Counted from the stretch's first letter, positions 1 to 9,358 are shown. The stretch is 26,323 nt of DNA from Fibrobacterota bacterium (GCA_016715065.1 JADKBN010000007.1:1-26323), one strand, 5' to 3'. The notes: a model not told the origin generated them from the sequence alone. Program-made: numbers and translations.

Positions 1-736
1 GAAGCGATCCCCCTGCAGATGCGCCATGGCATCGATCAGATGCTCGATTCCTTCGCGCGCTCGATGTTGCCTGCCCACAAAGAGGATCTCGAAAGGATCG
101 CTTGCTTGTGGCCCAGACTCGGCGCAGCGGTGGATTCCGGCAAGGTGGTGCCGTAGGGAAGCTCACGGCCACTTCGCGCACAGCGTGGATCTTGCCGCGA
201 GTGAACGAGCTGTTGCAAAGCACCGCTTGGGCTTGCCCCGAAGCCAATGCAGAATGGGTCGGATCCACCGTTTGCGGCGCATCGGCAAAGCTCCGCCCCA
301 TGGGTTCCAGGACCAGCGGGAGCTTTGCGCCAGCGGCTTTCGGCCTGGGCGATCAAGCCGTGCAGGAACGGCCAGTGGCAATGGATCAGATCGAATTTTC
401 CGGGCGCGCAAAGCTTCCAGCAGGCGACAAATCCGAGCAAGATGTGAGGAATGGCCAGAAGTTGGAGCCAAGGCTTGCTTTTTGGTCTTGGTGGCGGCGC
501 CTTCGTCGTGGGTGAGAAATTCAAAGGGGCCCAGGCATGGCGGAACCGGTGCACGCGCACGCCACGTCGATCGTGGCTGGCCAGGCCGCCCAAGAGGAGC
601 GAGGATCTCCACTTCCACGCCCTCGCGAACCAAGCGGCGAACGGATTCCCGCATCCAGGGCACTTCGGAATCGTCGTGGTGGCGTGGGTACACGGAGGTG
701 AGAATCAGGACGCGCAGCGGTTCGAATGAGCCGCAC
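1..736 (-). CDS. Glycosyltransferase family 4-like, partial and frameshifted
   Basis: Likely a GT-B fold sugar transferase acting at the cytoplasmic face in polysaccharide or glycolipid synthesis. The N-terminus (about 725-600) reads LRVLILTSVYPRHHDDSEVPW, then VRRLVREGVEVEILAPLGRP, the usual first Rossmann strand and helix of this family. A second block near 590-330 in another frame contains FDLIHCHWPFLHGLIAQ. A third near 90-30 contains FEILFVGRQHRAREGIEHL, the start of the C-terminal nucleotide-sugar domain. These pieces lie in different frames, so at least two indels interrupt the gene. The C-terminus lies beyond the left edge. The start is uncertain: a GTG at 736 fits if one indel follows. 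It is divergent from the DsbD-like gene. The family is fairly secure; the substrate is unknown. Confidence 0.7.
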
Positions 737-787
737 GGCGCTGGCAGGCGGGTCAGCAAGGTGGCAGTTGGTAGATTCCCTGGATCT

Positions 788-2869
788 ATGCTCCAATCAG
801 AATCCTCTTGTTTCTTCACGGCCACCGCACCGACTCCCCACATCAAAGGTCTCCCTGGTCGCCGAGCCGTTATCCGGCCCAGGAAAACCGTTGTCGGTGG
901 GTCTGAGAATGGAGCCAGGCCGGGATGGCACTTCTGGATCAATCCGGGCGACGCGGGCGTACCGCCCTCGGTCGCATGGAAAACCCTTTCCGAGGTGGCA
1001 TCCGTGGACTCCGATGCTCTGGCCGGCGCCCGAAACCATCCCAGTGGAACCGTTGATGACCACCTACGGCTACCATGGAAGACCACCTTGCCGCGCCGTT
1101 TTCCGTCCAGATCGTCCCTTCCGCTTCCGGCCAAGGTCGATTTGGCAGGTTCGGCCAAATGTAAACCCGAATGCAAAGACTATCTGCGTTCCGGGCAAAG
1201 GCGGAGCTGGAGCTGGAGATTCCTGTGGCGGCGGCCACGGCGGTACGCCGATCCGCGCTGGGAGGCGCACCGAGAAGGCCCGCCGGGATCTTCCGCGCCC
1301 GCTTGCGGGTTGGACGTTTCGCGGCCTTCACCGGCCAACGCCGTGGTGCTTTCCGGAAAGCGCCTGGGCAAGGCGTTCCCGGCAAGTTGCGGTTTTTGCC
1401 ACTGGAGCAGGGAGTGCTGGACAACCCCGCCCCAGAAGCTGGAACACCTGCCGGACAGTTTCGTCTGGTGATCCCGTCGCGACGTCTTCGGGTATCGCCG
1501 ACCCGGACACCCTCCGAAGGTGTGCTGCTGCCGGATGCGCCCTGGAAAGGCCTCCCGGCCGTCCAGATTTCGGTGCCGCTGGTGCGTACCTCCGCGGCGG
1601 ACACCTTCACCGGCTTCATCGCCGCCTCCAGGCAGGAGGCGAAGCCAAGGGTGGATCTTTTCGGGCCTGTGGAAGGCCCTTTTTTAGCCTTCCTCGGGGA
1701 TTGCTGCTGAATTTGATGCCGTGCGTGTTGCCGGTGCTCTCGCTCAAGGTGCTGGTTTTCGCCAAAAGAGAATGGATCGCAAAGGTGCTGGCCCTTGGCG
1801 CGCTGTATTCGCTGGGCGTGGTGGTAGGCTTTCTGCCGCTGGCGGGACTGTTGTTGTTCTTGCGCTCGGGCGGTGAAACCCTGGGCTGGGATTCCATCTG
1901 CAGTCGCCGCGCGTGGTGGCGGTGCTTTCCGTGCTGATGGACCTGATCTCCCCTGAACCTGTGGGGCGTGTTCAGAGACGGGAGCGTTCCTGTCGGGGAA
2001 GGTGTCAGGAGTTCCCAGCCAGGGCTGGGCGAGCTCCTTTTTCACGGGCATCACCGCCACGCTGGTGGCCACTCCGTGCACGGCACTCCGTTCATAGGGA
2101 CCGCGCTGGGCTACACCCTGACGCTGCCCGCCTTCCAGACACTTCTTGTCTTCTTCGCGTTGGGGGCGGGAATGGCCTCGCCTTACTTGCTGTTGTCAGG
2201 TTTTCCGCGTGCGATGGCCTGGGTCACAAGCGGGGGCCTGGATGGAAACCCTCAAGCAGGCGCTGGGATTCGCGATAGCCGCAAGCGCGGTCTGGCTGGC
2301 GTGGCTGGTGGGAAGACTCGCTGGGTCCGACGCGGTGGCGGTGGTGGCAGGATCTGGGTGATGGTCGGGATCCGGCGGATGGATCCTGGGGCGCTTCGCC
2401 GTGGGGCACGTGCGTCCGGCAGGACCCACGATGGTGGCGCGAACGGCGTTCGTGGCGACGGATTTCTGGCCGGATGGGGACGATCTGGAAAGGTGGAGAA
2501 CGACGCGAATCCCACACCGCAAGCGGTCTCGCTGGAAAGGTTCGGCCCGTCCACGCTCCAGGGCTGCGCGCTTCCCGGGAAAACCGTGGTTTCTGTACTT
2601 CACCGCCGACTGGTGCACCACCTGCCTGGTGAACGAGGCGCGGCCCTGCCATCGACCGGCGGTGAGTCAAAAAATGTCCGAGCTGGGCGTTCGTGTCGTC
2701 AAGGCCAAACTGGACCTCGCGGGACTCGACAATCGGCGCGAGCCTGGCCGCCTTCGGGCGACCAGGGTTCCTTCTATGTGCTTTCCGACGGCACGACGGA
2801 GTGGTTCCTGCCGGAAATCCTCACCGAAGGTCTAGTTACCTGTCGGCGCTCGATTCGTTGGATCGCTGA
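788..2869 (+). CDS. DsbD-like thiol:disulfide interchange protein, frameshifted
   Basis: An inner-membrane reductase that carries electrons from cytoplasmic thioredoxin to periplasmic partners. Three parts are visible in order. The N-terminal periplasmic domain (about 840-1500) has GWHFWINPGDAGVPPSVAWK and GKAELELEIPVAA-like text. The multi-pass membrane domain (about 1690-2400) has LLLNLMPCVLPVLSLKVLVF with the first redox Cys, and TPCTA followed in another frame by PFIGTALGYTLTLP with the second. The C-terminal thioredoxin domain (about 2585-2869) has FLYFTADWCTTCLVNE, whose CTTC is the redox pair. The reading switches frame many times, so the deposited sequence has no intact ORF. The ATG at 788 is a guess because the signal peptide is scrambled. 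The end is TGA 2867-2869 after SALDSLDR. Confidence in the family is high; in the boundaries low. Confidence 0.8.
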
Positions 2870-2901
2870 TCGGACGTAATCTGTCGACTTGCAACCAGCA
2901 T

Positions 2902-2954
2902 CCACCGCGTTCGTCCTGAGGCGAAGCGAAGCGTCTCGAAGGAGCAGGCGGTGG
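2902..2954. repeat. REP-like imperfect hairpin between convergent genes
   Basis: The arms CCACCGC (2902-2908) and GCGGTGG (2948-2954) are exact reverse complements. Inside, TCCT (2914-2917) can pair with AGGA (2940-2943) and GAG with CTC, around a GCGAAGCGAAGC core. The motif TTCGTCCTGAG...CTCGAAGGA resembles, from memory, palindromic intergenic repeats found in many bacterial genomes. It lies between the convergent ends of the DsbD-like gene and bioC, so it may also act as a bidirectional terminator, although it lacks a T-tract. Nothing else was seen in 2870-3015. Confidence 0.55.
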
Positions 2955-3015
2955 GGAGAACCACAAAACCCTTTCGACAGTCAAGCCGCCGCCCGAGACA
3001 GGGCTGCGCCCTTCC

Positions 3016-3826
3016 TCAGGACAGGCGGCTGTCGATGGAAGCCGCCTTTTCCATGCGGCGAGGTTCAGGAAGCGACCAGAAACCAGGGTTTCGGGTGATT
3101 TCGATCCCGTCGGGCGTGGCGCACCGCTCTTCGATACGCGTCAGGGCCTTTTCAGGCGTTCCTTGCCCGAGCTCTGTCCGTCCGGAGGCGGGCGATTGGC
3201 GCCACGCTTTCGCGAAGGTGGCCTGGGAATGCCGCCGCGCTGGTGCGGATTCGGGGCCAGGAAAACGACTCCAGCCTCCGGGCGCGAAAGCCCGTGGAGA
3301 CCAAAATGTCGGGCAGGGCGCAGGGTCGTGGCCTGGCCCGGAGTGGGTAAGAGCGAATTCGTCCGAGCGCAGGATGGCGTCCAGTTCGGGGAAGTGGTCG
3401 TGGCAAAACCCGCCGATGGCCAGCGTGCCTTGCGATCCCAGGAGGCTTCGGCACGCGTGCAGATGCAGGTCAGATCCGGGAACCATTGGACCATCGCGTT
3501 GGAAGCGACCAGATCGAAGGGGCCTCGGTGTGTCAGGGTTCCTGCCGTCGAGGATCTCCCAACGAAAGATTCGACAAGTGTCCCCCCGCGGTGCTGTACT
3601 TGGCGCAGCATTTAGAAAGATCCGTCGTAGAATTTGGGCATGGGAAAGCGGTTTCGCAGCGCCTGGGTGAAATGGCTGTCCCCGAGCCCATTTCCAAGAT
3701 GGTTGCCGGGGCCAGGTCGAGGTTCCAACTTGCCCCGCGAGCACATGGGCCATCTGGGCTTGGACCGGGTGGCTTCATGGTAGGTGGCAGCCGAGCGGCA
3801 AAACGCCGGGAGCGCCAGTCCGTCAT
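3016..3826 (-). CDS. bioC: Malonyl-ACP O-methyltransferase BioC-like, frameshifted
   Basis: Probable class I SAM-dependent methyltransferase that methylates malonyl-ACP to start pimelate synthesis for biotin. The N-terminus reads FCRSAATYHEATR followed, in another frame, by QAQMAHVLAG, like the BioC opening. The SAM-binding loop is present in DNA but scrambled (near 3700: GNGLGDSHFTQALRNRFP). The central block FDLVASNAMVQWFPDL and the following LLGSQGTLAIGGFCHDHFPEL match the BioC pattern (FDLVxSNxxxQW, then a strand ending in FxxxxFPEL). The ATG at 3826 overlaps the upstream esterase stop (ATGA), which fixes the start. The frame changes near 3760, 3600 and 3540. A generic methyltransferase is possible, but the esterase partner favours BioC. 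Confidence 0.65.
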
Positions 3827-4516
3827 CGCGCTGCCAGTTCGTCGAGATCGCCCCGAAAGGCGGCCGGGTGGCGCAAAAAAGGGAATGTCGGCCGAGCTCC
3901 GGACGGCGGGACGCTGGTATCTGTGGCAGGGGGTGTCGCAGGGCGGGGAAACCGGATCGTCCGGCGAGAATGCCCATAGCCGACGCGGATGGCTTGCCGG
4001 GGCTTCCCAACGTGTTCGCTCCAGGATTTCCAGTCCGCGAACCAAGCTCTCCTCTCCCAGTTCCATGGCCTGCTCCAGCCAAACCTTTCGTTGCAATCCA
4101 TAAGCCCCATCAAAGGTGCCGAAATCTTCCAACGTCCCCAGAGGGGTCGGGTCTAGATCCGGCGCATCATGCGCCTGCACCAAGGTTTCCAGGGGCCGTC
4201 GCCGGTGCAGAAATCCAGAAAGGGGCACACCGTGGGCTACGGCGCAGGTTGGCGGCACCAGCCCTTAGCGCAGGAGGGCCTTCCAACAACAGCCCCCAGG
4301 GACCACCCACGACACAGGTACCTGAACCTGCATCTTCCACCAGTCGCCGCAATCCGGGCGCCTGAGTCCCAACACCACGCGTGGGCATCGATGCCGGTGA
4401 TCAGTCAGGTACAGCGAGGCGAGGGAGGCCAGTCCCAGCATTGCAGGTCAGACGCCCATCCACCGATCCAAATAAGTGGGGTGCTCCCCCTGTGCCTGAT
4501 TCACGGGGCTCAACAT
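3823..4516 (-). CDS. Alpha/beta hydrolase, probable pimeloyl-ACP methyl ester esterase
   Basis: Likely BioH-type carboxylesterase removing the methyl group that BioC adds. After frame reconstruction the parts of an alpha/beta hydrolase appear in order. LIWIGGWASDLQCWDW (about 4475-4425) is the first strand with the oxyanion loop. CRGWSLGAVVG (about 4310-4280) is the nucleophile elbow G-W-S-L-G. LWAFSPDDPVSPP (about 3985-3950) supplies the acid, and GRHSLF followed by LRHPAAFRGDLDEL (about 3890-3830) supplies the catalytic His. The ORF changes frame at least four times. The start is ATG 4516 or GTG 4504. It ends in ATGA overlap with bioC, so the two are translationally coupled. Assignment to biotin rests on this neighbour; the BioH versus BioG subtype is undecided. 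Confidence 0.6.
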
Positions 4517-4529
4517 ATCTTATCTGACC

Positions 4530-5205
4530 ATGCGTCGTGGCTTTCTGCTGATTTCCAGCTTCTTGATCGTGTTCCTGGCCGCCTGCCGGGACCCGGATCT
4601 GGATCATGCTCGGGAGTTTCTCCAGCTGGAGGATTGGCGCGCGCCAATGCCTCCTACGATCAGTGTGTGCAGGAAGCCCCGCAAAGCGCGGAAGCCCGCT
4701 TGGGGCTGGCCATGGCGCGTCTGGGCTGGGTGCGGGAGCGTTCCCAGTTCGGACTGGACTCCTTGGAGGAATGGTTGCGGGTCGCGCGATCTGGCCATCG
4801 TGGAGCGATTGGATTCCAACCAAAACACCCGGGGCGAACTTGCCGATGCGTTGTACCACGGCTCGCTGTGGTTGCAATCGCACAGCCAGTCCGCTCGTGC
4901 CGAGGCGGTGGCGAGGATGGCGCAGAACGTGGATCCCGACCACGCGCCGTCGGCGCAATTTTAAGAGCAATCTCGCCCGTGCCCGGAACGGATCGATCGA
5001 TGCGGAGCGCTGGTTTTCGCGTGCTTTGGCCGCCGATTCCGGATTCCTGCCCGCCTACATGGGCCTGGCTGAGGTGGCGGCCGCGGAGAACGATCCGGAA
5101 GGAGCCATCCTGTATCTGCAGATGGGCCTGCGGCGGGATTCGACCAACGAATGGTTTCTGACCAGAGTCGGGGCGCTGCGGGAATCCCTGGGGTGGAAAG
5201 AGTGA
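4530..5205 (+). CDS. TPR-type lipoprotein, frameshifted
   Basis: The N-terminus MRRGFLLISSFLIVFLAAC is a lipoprotein signal with an LAAC lipobox, so the product should be lipid-anchored in the envelope. The rest is helical repeat sequence typical of tetratricopeptides: AEARLGLAMARLGW near 4690, ALYHGSLWLQSHSQSARAEA near 4860, AERWFSRALAADSGFLPAYM near 5000, and AILYLQMGLRRDSTNEWFL near 5110. The pieces lie in three frames, with indels near 4640, 4780 and 4965. The stop TGA 5203-5205 overlaps the GTG start of the kinase gene, so these genes form one operon. It may present a partner or signal to the kinase; that is inference. No clear Shine-Dalgarno precedes the ATG. Confidence 0.65.
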
Positions 5206-6539
5206 ACGGACTTCCGGGGGGATTTTCCAATCCGATCCCGCTGGGCCAGGGTGGCCAGGCCAGGGTGTATCTGGCCTGGCAGGATGTGCCTGGACGCTGG
5301 GTGGTGCTCAAGGTCGCTCGGCGTTCCATGGGCGAGTCGCTGCGCCGGGAGGGTGAACTGTTGTCGCGCCTGGGAGGAAGCGTCGCACCGGCGCTGCTGG
5401 ACCAAAATCTGTCTGTTTCGGAGCCTTGGCTGGCCATGTCCTGGGTGGAAGGCATCCCGCTGGACCGCCTTCCAGCGACTCTTGCGACGGCGGATCGGCG
5501 CGCGCTTTTGCCTGCAATCGGGCCTTGCCGTCGCCCGGATCCACGGCACGAGGACCATCCATGGGGATCTGTCTACGGGGAATCTGATCGCGCGTCCCCA
5601 CGGGGAAGTGGCGGTGGTGGACTTCGGGCTTTCACCCACGGCAAGCGAAGTGCCTGCAGTGGAAGGCACCTGGGAGGTGCTGCCGCCGAGCGGTTCGAAG
5701 GCGGTGCCCCGGGCCCCCGCTGGGATGTCTTCGCGTTGGGTGTCGTGTCGCTTCGCTTGATCCAAGCCCTGCCACCGGGAGACCACACCCGGGATTCCTG
5801 GCGGGAACTGTGCGCCTCGGGTGAACTTTCACGATGGGCGCGGGGGCGTTCGTGGACGCTTTCCTGGCCTTGTCGCCGGATCCGGCCCAGCGCCCTGCGG
5901 ATGCCGCCGAATGGGTGCGGCTCCTGGAAAGGAGTGGGGCGATCCACCGTTCACCAAGGGTGCGCTTCCGGCATGTGTCGCCGGGCATATCGATGCGCTT
6001 CTGGCCGACAGGGTGGCGTCGGCACGTCGTCGAGGCGACGGTGCCGCGGGATGGCGATTGCAACGGGAGCGGATCGAGCGGGCGGAGAACCGGAGCCCTT
6101 GCTCGCCGAGCTCGCGCAACTGCAAGCGATGGAACGGAAATCTCCTCGCAACAGGTGGATGGCCGTCGCCTTGGCGATGGTGGCCGCCGGATCCGTGGCT
6201 GGGTGGTTCTGGATGCGTCCTGCCGACCCGGCCGGAAGATCTGACGGGGGGAGGATTCCAAGCCCGCCTGGACCGCCGACTACCCCCGAGCTTCTCTCCC
6301 GATCGCGGATGTGCTGGTGTTCGATCCGCCGCCCGCCGGCGCGAAGCTCGTGGTTGACGGAATCCGTCGCCCCGTGCCCCGGGACGGATTTCTGCGCCTG
6401 GGCCCGGGTCGCCACCGCGTGGAACTTTCGGATTCGGCGGGCGGGTCCTTTGCGACACCCTCTGGAACGTGCCTCGCGCCGCCAAGACGGTGCACATCGC
6501 CAAGCCGCCCCCAAGGGCGAAGGAAGGAGCCGCCCATGA
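5202..6539 (+). CDS. Membrane Ser/Thr protein kinase with C-terminal PEGA-like domain
   Basis: Eukaryote-like kinase predicted to span the inner membrane once. The glycine loop PLGQGGQARVYLAW is near 5240 and the ATP-binding Lys lies in WVVLKVARR near 5300. The catalytic loop IHGDLSTGN is near 5560 and the Mg-binding VVDFGLS near 5620. HGD replaces the usual HRD, making it a non-RD kinase. A C-lobe WDVFALGVVSLRLI follows near 5730. A transmembrane helix WMAVALAMVAAGSVAGWFWM lies near 6160-6220, then a PEGA-like beta domain (LVVDGIRRPVPRDGFLRLGPG) near 6345. The gene starts at GTG 5202, overlapping the upstream stop, and ends in ATGA overlap with the sigma-54 activator. Indels near 5480-5520, 5700 and 5840-6100 break the ORF. 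Confidence 0.75.
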   Translation: MNGLPGGFSNPIPLGQGGQARVYLAWQDVPGRWVVLKVARRSMGESLRREGELLSRLGGSVAPALLDQNLSVSEPWLAMSWVEGIPLDRLPATLATADRRALLPAIGPCRRPDPRHEDHPWGSVYGESDRASPRGSGGGGLRAFTHGKRSACSGRHLGGAAAERFEGGAPGPRWDVFALGVVSLRLIQALPPGDHTRDSWRELCASGELSRWARGRSWTLSWPCRRIRPSALRMPPNGCGSWKGVGRSTVHQGCASGMCRRAYRCASGRQGGVGTSSRRRCRGMAIATGADRAGGEPEPLLAELAQLQAMERKSPRNRWMAVALAMVAAGSVAGWFWMRPADPAGRSDGGRIPSPPGPPTTPELLSRSRMCWCSIRRPPARSSWLTESVAPCPGTDFCAWARVATAWNFRIRRAGPLRHPLERASRRQDGAHRQAAPKGEGRSRP

Positions 6540-8271
6540 GTTCGGGATGGATGCTGGAAAGCATGTCGGGCAAAGGAACGTTCGCATTGGGCGGATTGGT
6601 CCTGGTGGGATCCGCGGCTGGTTGCGACCTTCGTTTGTCCGAGCTTTCCGGGCGGGAATTGCAGATTTTGTCCTTGGCCGACAAGGTGGTCCTGGAGGCC
6701 CAGGGCAAAGGGATCAAGTTCGAAGATCACCCATTGAAACCCGGCGTGCCACAGGATGCGCGGGAAGGGGAGCGTGCTGTCCCTTTCCGACGGGTCGATA
6801 TGGGAGCTGCGCAAGTCTCGTCGCGATGCCGCGCCCTGGAGCCCGTGCTCCAGGCGGTGGAGCTTTGGTGGAATCTCCCGAGCCTTCCCTGTGCCTGCCC
6901 CGCCTCTTGGAGTTTTCCTGCCTCCATCTGGCCGCCGACGAAGGCGTTTTGCTGGAAGGAGGCGATCCGGAGCACGTGGTCGCTTCCTGGCCCAACGACC
7001 TTGGCGGAGCCTATTCGCGTTCCGCCATCCGTGCGGCCTACGATCGGAGCATCGCCGTGCTTTGGTCGGAATCCGGCGAGGGCGACGCCCCCCCCTTGGC
7101 CGGACCGTCCCCTGGTCCGCTCCCAGATCCGATCCATCTTGTGCGCGACCTTGCGCCTTCCCGATGAGCCCGTACCGCTCGGATGCTTGTACCTGCATCG
7201 CAGGAAAGCACCTCCGCCTTTTCCGAACAAGACCGCGCCGCCTTCCAGCGGCTGGTGGCGATGCTCGCGGTGGTATTCGGATCCGCCCGTCGCCGCGCCG
7301 AGGAACACGCCGCCTTGGAGGCCTTCCGCAGCGCCGAAAAGGGAGGCGGGATCCTGGCGTTTTCGGAATCCATGGCTCAAACGCTGGTCCAGGCCAGGAA
7401 GTTCGCGCCGGCCAGCGTCCCCGTGTTGATCCTGGGCGAGACGGGAACGGGCAAGGAGCGTCTGGCGCGCCACCTCCACGAGTCGTCGCGCCGCCACGGG
7501 TCCGTTCATCGCGATCAACTGCGCGGCCATTCCGGCAAGCCTCTGGAGGCGGAGTTGTTCGGCCACGAAAAGGGCGCCTTCACCGGAGCGACGGCTGATC
7601 GCGAAGGCCTGTTCGATGCCGCCAAAGGGGGTACGCTCTTTCTGGACGAGGTCGGCGAGCTGGCCCCACACCTGCAGGCGGCCTTGTTGCGGGCGTTGCA
7701 GGAAAAGACGATCCGCAGGGTGGGCTCCACCCAGGAGCGACCTGTCGATGTGCGTATCGTGGCGGCGACCCACCGGGATCTGGAGCAGATGGTCCGCACG
7801 GGAGGTTTCCGCCAGGATCTGCTCTTTCGGCTCAATGTGGCGACCATCGTGATCGCTCCGCTGCGCGACCGTCCCTCGGACATTCTCCCGCTGGCGCGGG
7901 TCTTCGCACAAAAAGCCTCGGCGGAATTCGGCGTTCCATTCAGCGGATTGTCACGCTCGGCGGAAAAGACATTGCTTCGCCATGGCTGGCCGGGAAATGT
8001 CCGTGAGTTGGAAAACTGCCTGCAGCGGTCGATTCTTGAAGCGGGTGGCGATCGGATCCAATCCGATCACATGGGACTCAAGGAGGGCGATCAGCCGCTG
8101 GGAACCTTGGCCGAAGCAAGGGAAGCCGCCGAACGACTGGCAACGGAATCCGCATTGGCTCGTGCGGGCGGAAATCTGACGCAGGCCGCCGGAATCCTGG
8201 GGATCGACCGCAAGGTTTTACGGGATCTATTGCGGCGATTGGGAATGTACGAGGGTGCTTCCGAGGAGTAG
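6536..8271 (+). CDS. Sigma-54 enhancer-binding transcriptional activator (FHA-like/GAF/AAA+/Fis)
   Basis: A bacterial enhancer-binding protein that would open sigma-54 promoters using ATP. The N-terminus (6580-6740) has LVLVGSAAGCDLRLSELSG, like an FHA domain, but the usual S-R-x-H is degenerate. A GAF-like segment follows (about 6890-7330, with LGCLYLHRRK and FSEQDRAAFQRLV). The AAA+ core has Walker A GETGTGKE near 7440, the sigma-54 contact loop GAFTGA near 7580, Walker B GGTLFLDEVGEL near 7630, and WPGNVRELENC near 7990. A Fis-type HTH ends the protein (AGGNLTQAAGILGIDRKVLRDLL). Frame breaks occur near 6760-6890 and 7500-7550. The ATGA overlap with the kinase suggests the kinase controls this activator. 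Confidence 0.85.
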
Positions 8272-8397
8272 ATTGCCCGGAATCCGTCGTTTTCCGCGGC
8301 GCTTACCGGGCGCATTGCTCGGGAAATGGACACTTTCCAGCCGAAAGAACGTACAAGGGCTGGAGAAAATGAACCATCGACAACTAACTTTGTTTTG

Positions 8398-8429
8398 CTC
8401 CTGAAACAGGAGAGTCGTCAACAACTCTC
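8398..8429 (+). promoter_or_regulatory. Two overlapping, mutually exclusive leader hairpins
   Basis: In the 179-bp gap before the small Ala/Lys-rich gene, CTCCTG (8398-8403) and CAGGAG (8407-8412) form a perfect 6-bp stem with an AAA loop. GAGAGT (8410-8415) and ACTCTC (8424-8429) form a second 6-bp stem. They share bases 8410-8412, so only one can form at a time. Neither is followed by a T-tract. An AGGAA ribosome-binding site lies at 8440-8444. The rest of 8272-8397 holds no feature I can support beyond a distant GCCCGG/CCGGGC pair (8275-8280, 8306-8311). Confidence 0.4.
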
Positions 8430-8450
8430 AAATCTCACTAGGAATCACTC

Positions 8451-8786
8451 ATGAAGAAGCTCGCCCTCGTTCTCGCCGTTCTCGCCATCGCCGCCGTCGC
8501 CCAGATCCCCAGCATCAAGTCTGTCAAGGCCGCCGCGAAGTCTGCCGAGCAGACCACCACTGCCGTTGCCGCCGTGGTCGCTCCTGCCGCGAAGGACAGT
8601 GTCAAGGTTGACACTGCCAAGAAGGCTCCCGCTGTCGACACCACCGCCAAGGCTCCCGTTGTTGACACCGCCAAGAAGGTCGCTCCTGTTGACTCCGCCA
8701 AGGTTGGCAAGGGCAAGGGCGCCAAGACCGCCAAGTCCGCCAAGGCTGCCAAGCCTGCCAAGGCCGACTCCGCCAAGACCAAGTAA
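8451..8786 (+). CDS. Small secreted Ala/Lys/Pro-rich low-complexity protein
   Basis: An intact 111-residue ORF with a signal peptide (MKKLALVLAVLAIAAVAQ) and no recognisable fold. After the signal the chain is nearly all Ala, Lys, Val, Asp, Pro, Thr and Ser. It carries loose repeats of the form VDTAKKAPAVDTTAKAPV, then a lysine-rich tail (GKGAKTAKSAKAAKPAKAD) reminiscent of histone H1 tails. No cysteines or aromatic residues are seen. Codon choice is highly uniform (GCC AAG repeated). It has an AGGAA site 7 bases upstream, its own leader and a strong terminator, so it looks monocistronic. A structural, cell-wall-spanning or polyanion-binding role is possible, but I do not assign a function. 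Confidence 0.75.
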   Translation: MKKLALVLAVLAIAAVAQIPSIKSVKAAAKSAEQTTTAVAAVVAPAAKDSVKVDTAKKAPAVDTTAKAPVVDTAKKVAPVDSAKVGKGKGAKTAKSAKAAKPAKADSAKTK

Positions 8787-8814
8787 TTCCCGTAGCTTTC
8801 GGGCTGCGAGATCG

Positions 8815-8844
8815 AAGCGGAACGATTCGTTCCGCTTTTTATTT
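8815..8844 (+). terminator. Intrinsic terminator
   Basis: AAGCGGAACG (8815-8824) pairs perfectly with CGTTCCGCTT (8828-8837) around a 3-base ATT loop, followed by TTTATTT. It sits 28 bases after the stop of the Ala/Lys-rich gene and matches a rho-independent terminator. Confidence 0.85.
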
Positions 8845-8944
8845 CTTGGAATGTTGTCAGGCTTGAATCCGGGATTGCAGGACAGGCTGGTACGTTGTTT
8901 GATAACATTCAAATCACTTTGACGAAAGGAAACGGGCCAATCCG

Positions 8945-9358
8945 ATGCTGATGCGATCCTGGGGGTGGGTATTGTGGAGCACGCTGCTGCTCGTTGGGAC
9001 CAGGCGCGTTGGCTGCCACGGAGCACACCGACACGCTCTCCGTGACGGATCCCACGGAGCGGGACTTCGAGCGCAAACTCCATCTCGTTCGGGAGCGCCA
9101 ACGAGAAGAAACACGCGAGATTCAGCATTTGAAGGACCTCCCTCCCCAGCAGCGGTTGGAAAGCGCCAAGAATTGCTTGCTCGCCATCAGGCCGAAGTCC
9201 AAGCGCTGGAAAACGAGTACATCGCCAAGGTCACCCCCCAGGCGAAGGAGCGTTGGGAAGAGCGCAAGGCCTTGCGGGAGAAAAAGTTCCAGACCCTCCA
9301 TCAGAACCCCAAGAAAAAATTGGCCAAAATCAAGGACGGACAAAAATCGGCCCAGTGA
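8945..9358 (+). CDS. Small secreted coiled-coil protein, frameshifted
   Basis: The N-terminus MLMRSWGWVLWSTLLLVGT followed (in the adjacent frame) by GALAATEHTDTLSV is a signal peptide with an Ala-x-Ala-like cleavage site. The mature part is charged and helical: ERKLHLVRERQREETREIQ, then HQAEVQALENEYIAKVTPQ and KERWEERKALREKKFQ, a probable coiled coil rich in Glu, Arg and Lys. Indels near 9000 and 9165 split it. The stop (TGA 9356-9358) overlaps a GTG that begins the next gene, so the two form an operon. The family was not recognised; a periplasmic chaperone-like or structural role is only a guess. The start could be the second ATG three codons later (MRSWGW). Confidence 0.6.
   Translation: MLMRSWGWVLWSTLLLVGTRRVGCHGAHRHALRDGSHGAGLRAQTPSRSGAPTRRNTRDSAFEGPPSPAAVGKRQELLARHQAEVQALENEYIAKVTPQAKERWEERKALREKKFQTLHQNPKKKLAKIKDGQKSAQ

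Noticed and set aside
939..2081. 380-residue minus-strand open frame opposite the DsbD-like gene
   Set aside because: It is antisense to recognisable DsbD domains, has low-complexity Arg/Pro/Ala content and no motif; long empty frames are expected in high-GC DNA.
5951..7198. 415-residue minus-strand open frame opposite kinase and activator
   Set aside because: No motif, high Arg/Pro content, and opposite genes with clear catalytic motifs.
8327..8341. Possible sigma-54 promoter (GG and GC with 10 bases between)
   Set aside because: Spacing fits, but the flanking bases (TGGACAC, TCCAGC) match the -24/-12 consensus poorly.
8875..8906. Possible promoter before the coiled-coil protein (TTGCAG and TTTGAT or GATAAC)
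   Set aside because: The -10 candidates are weak or wrongly spaced.
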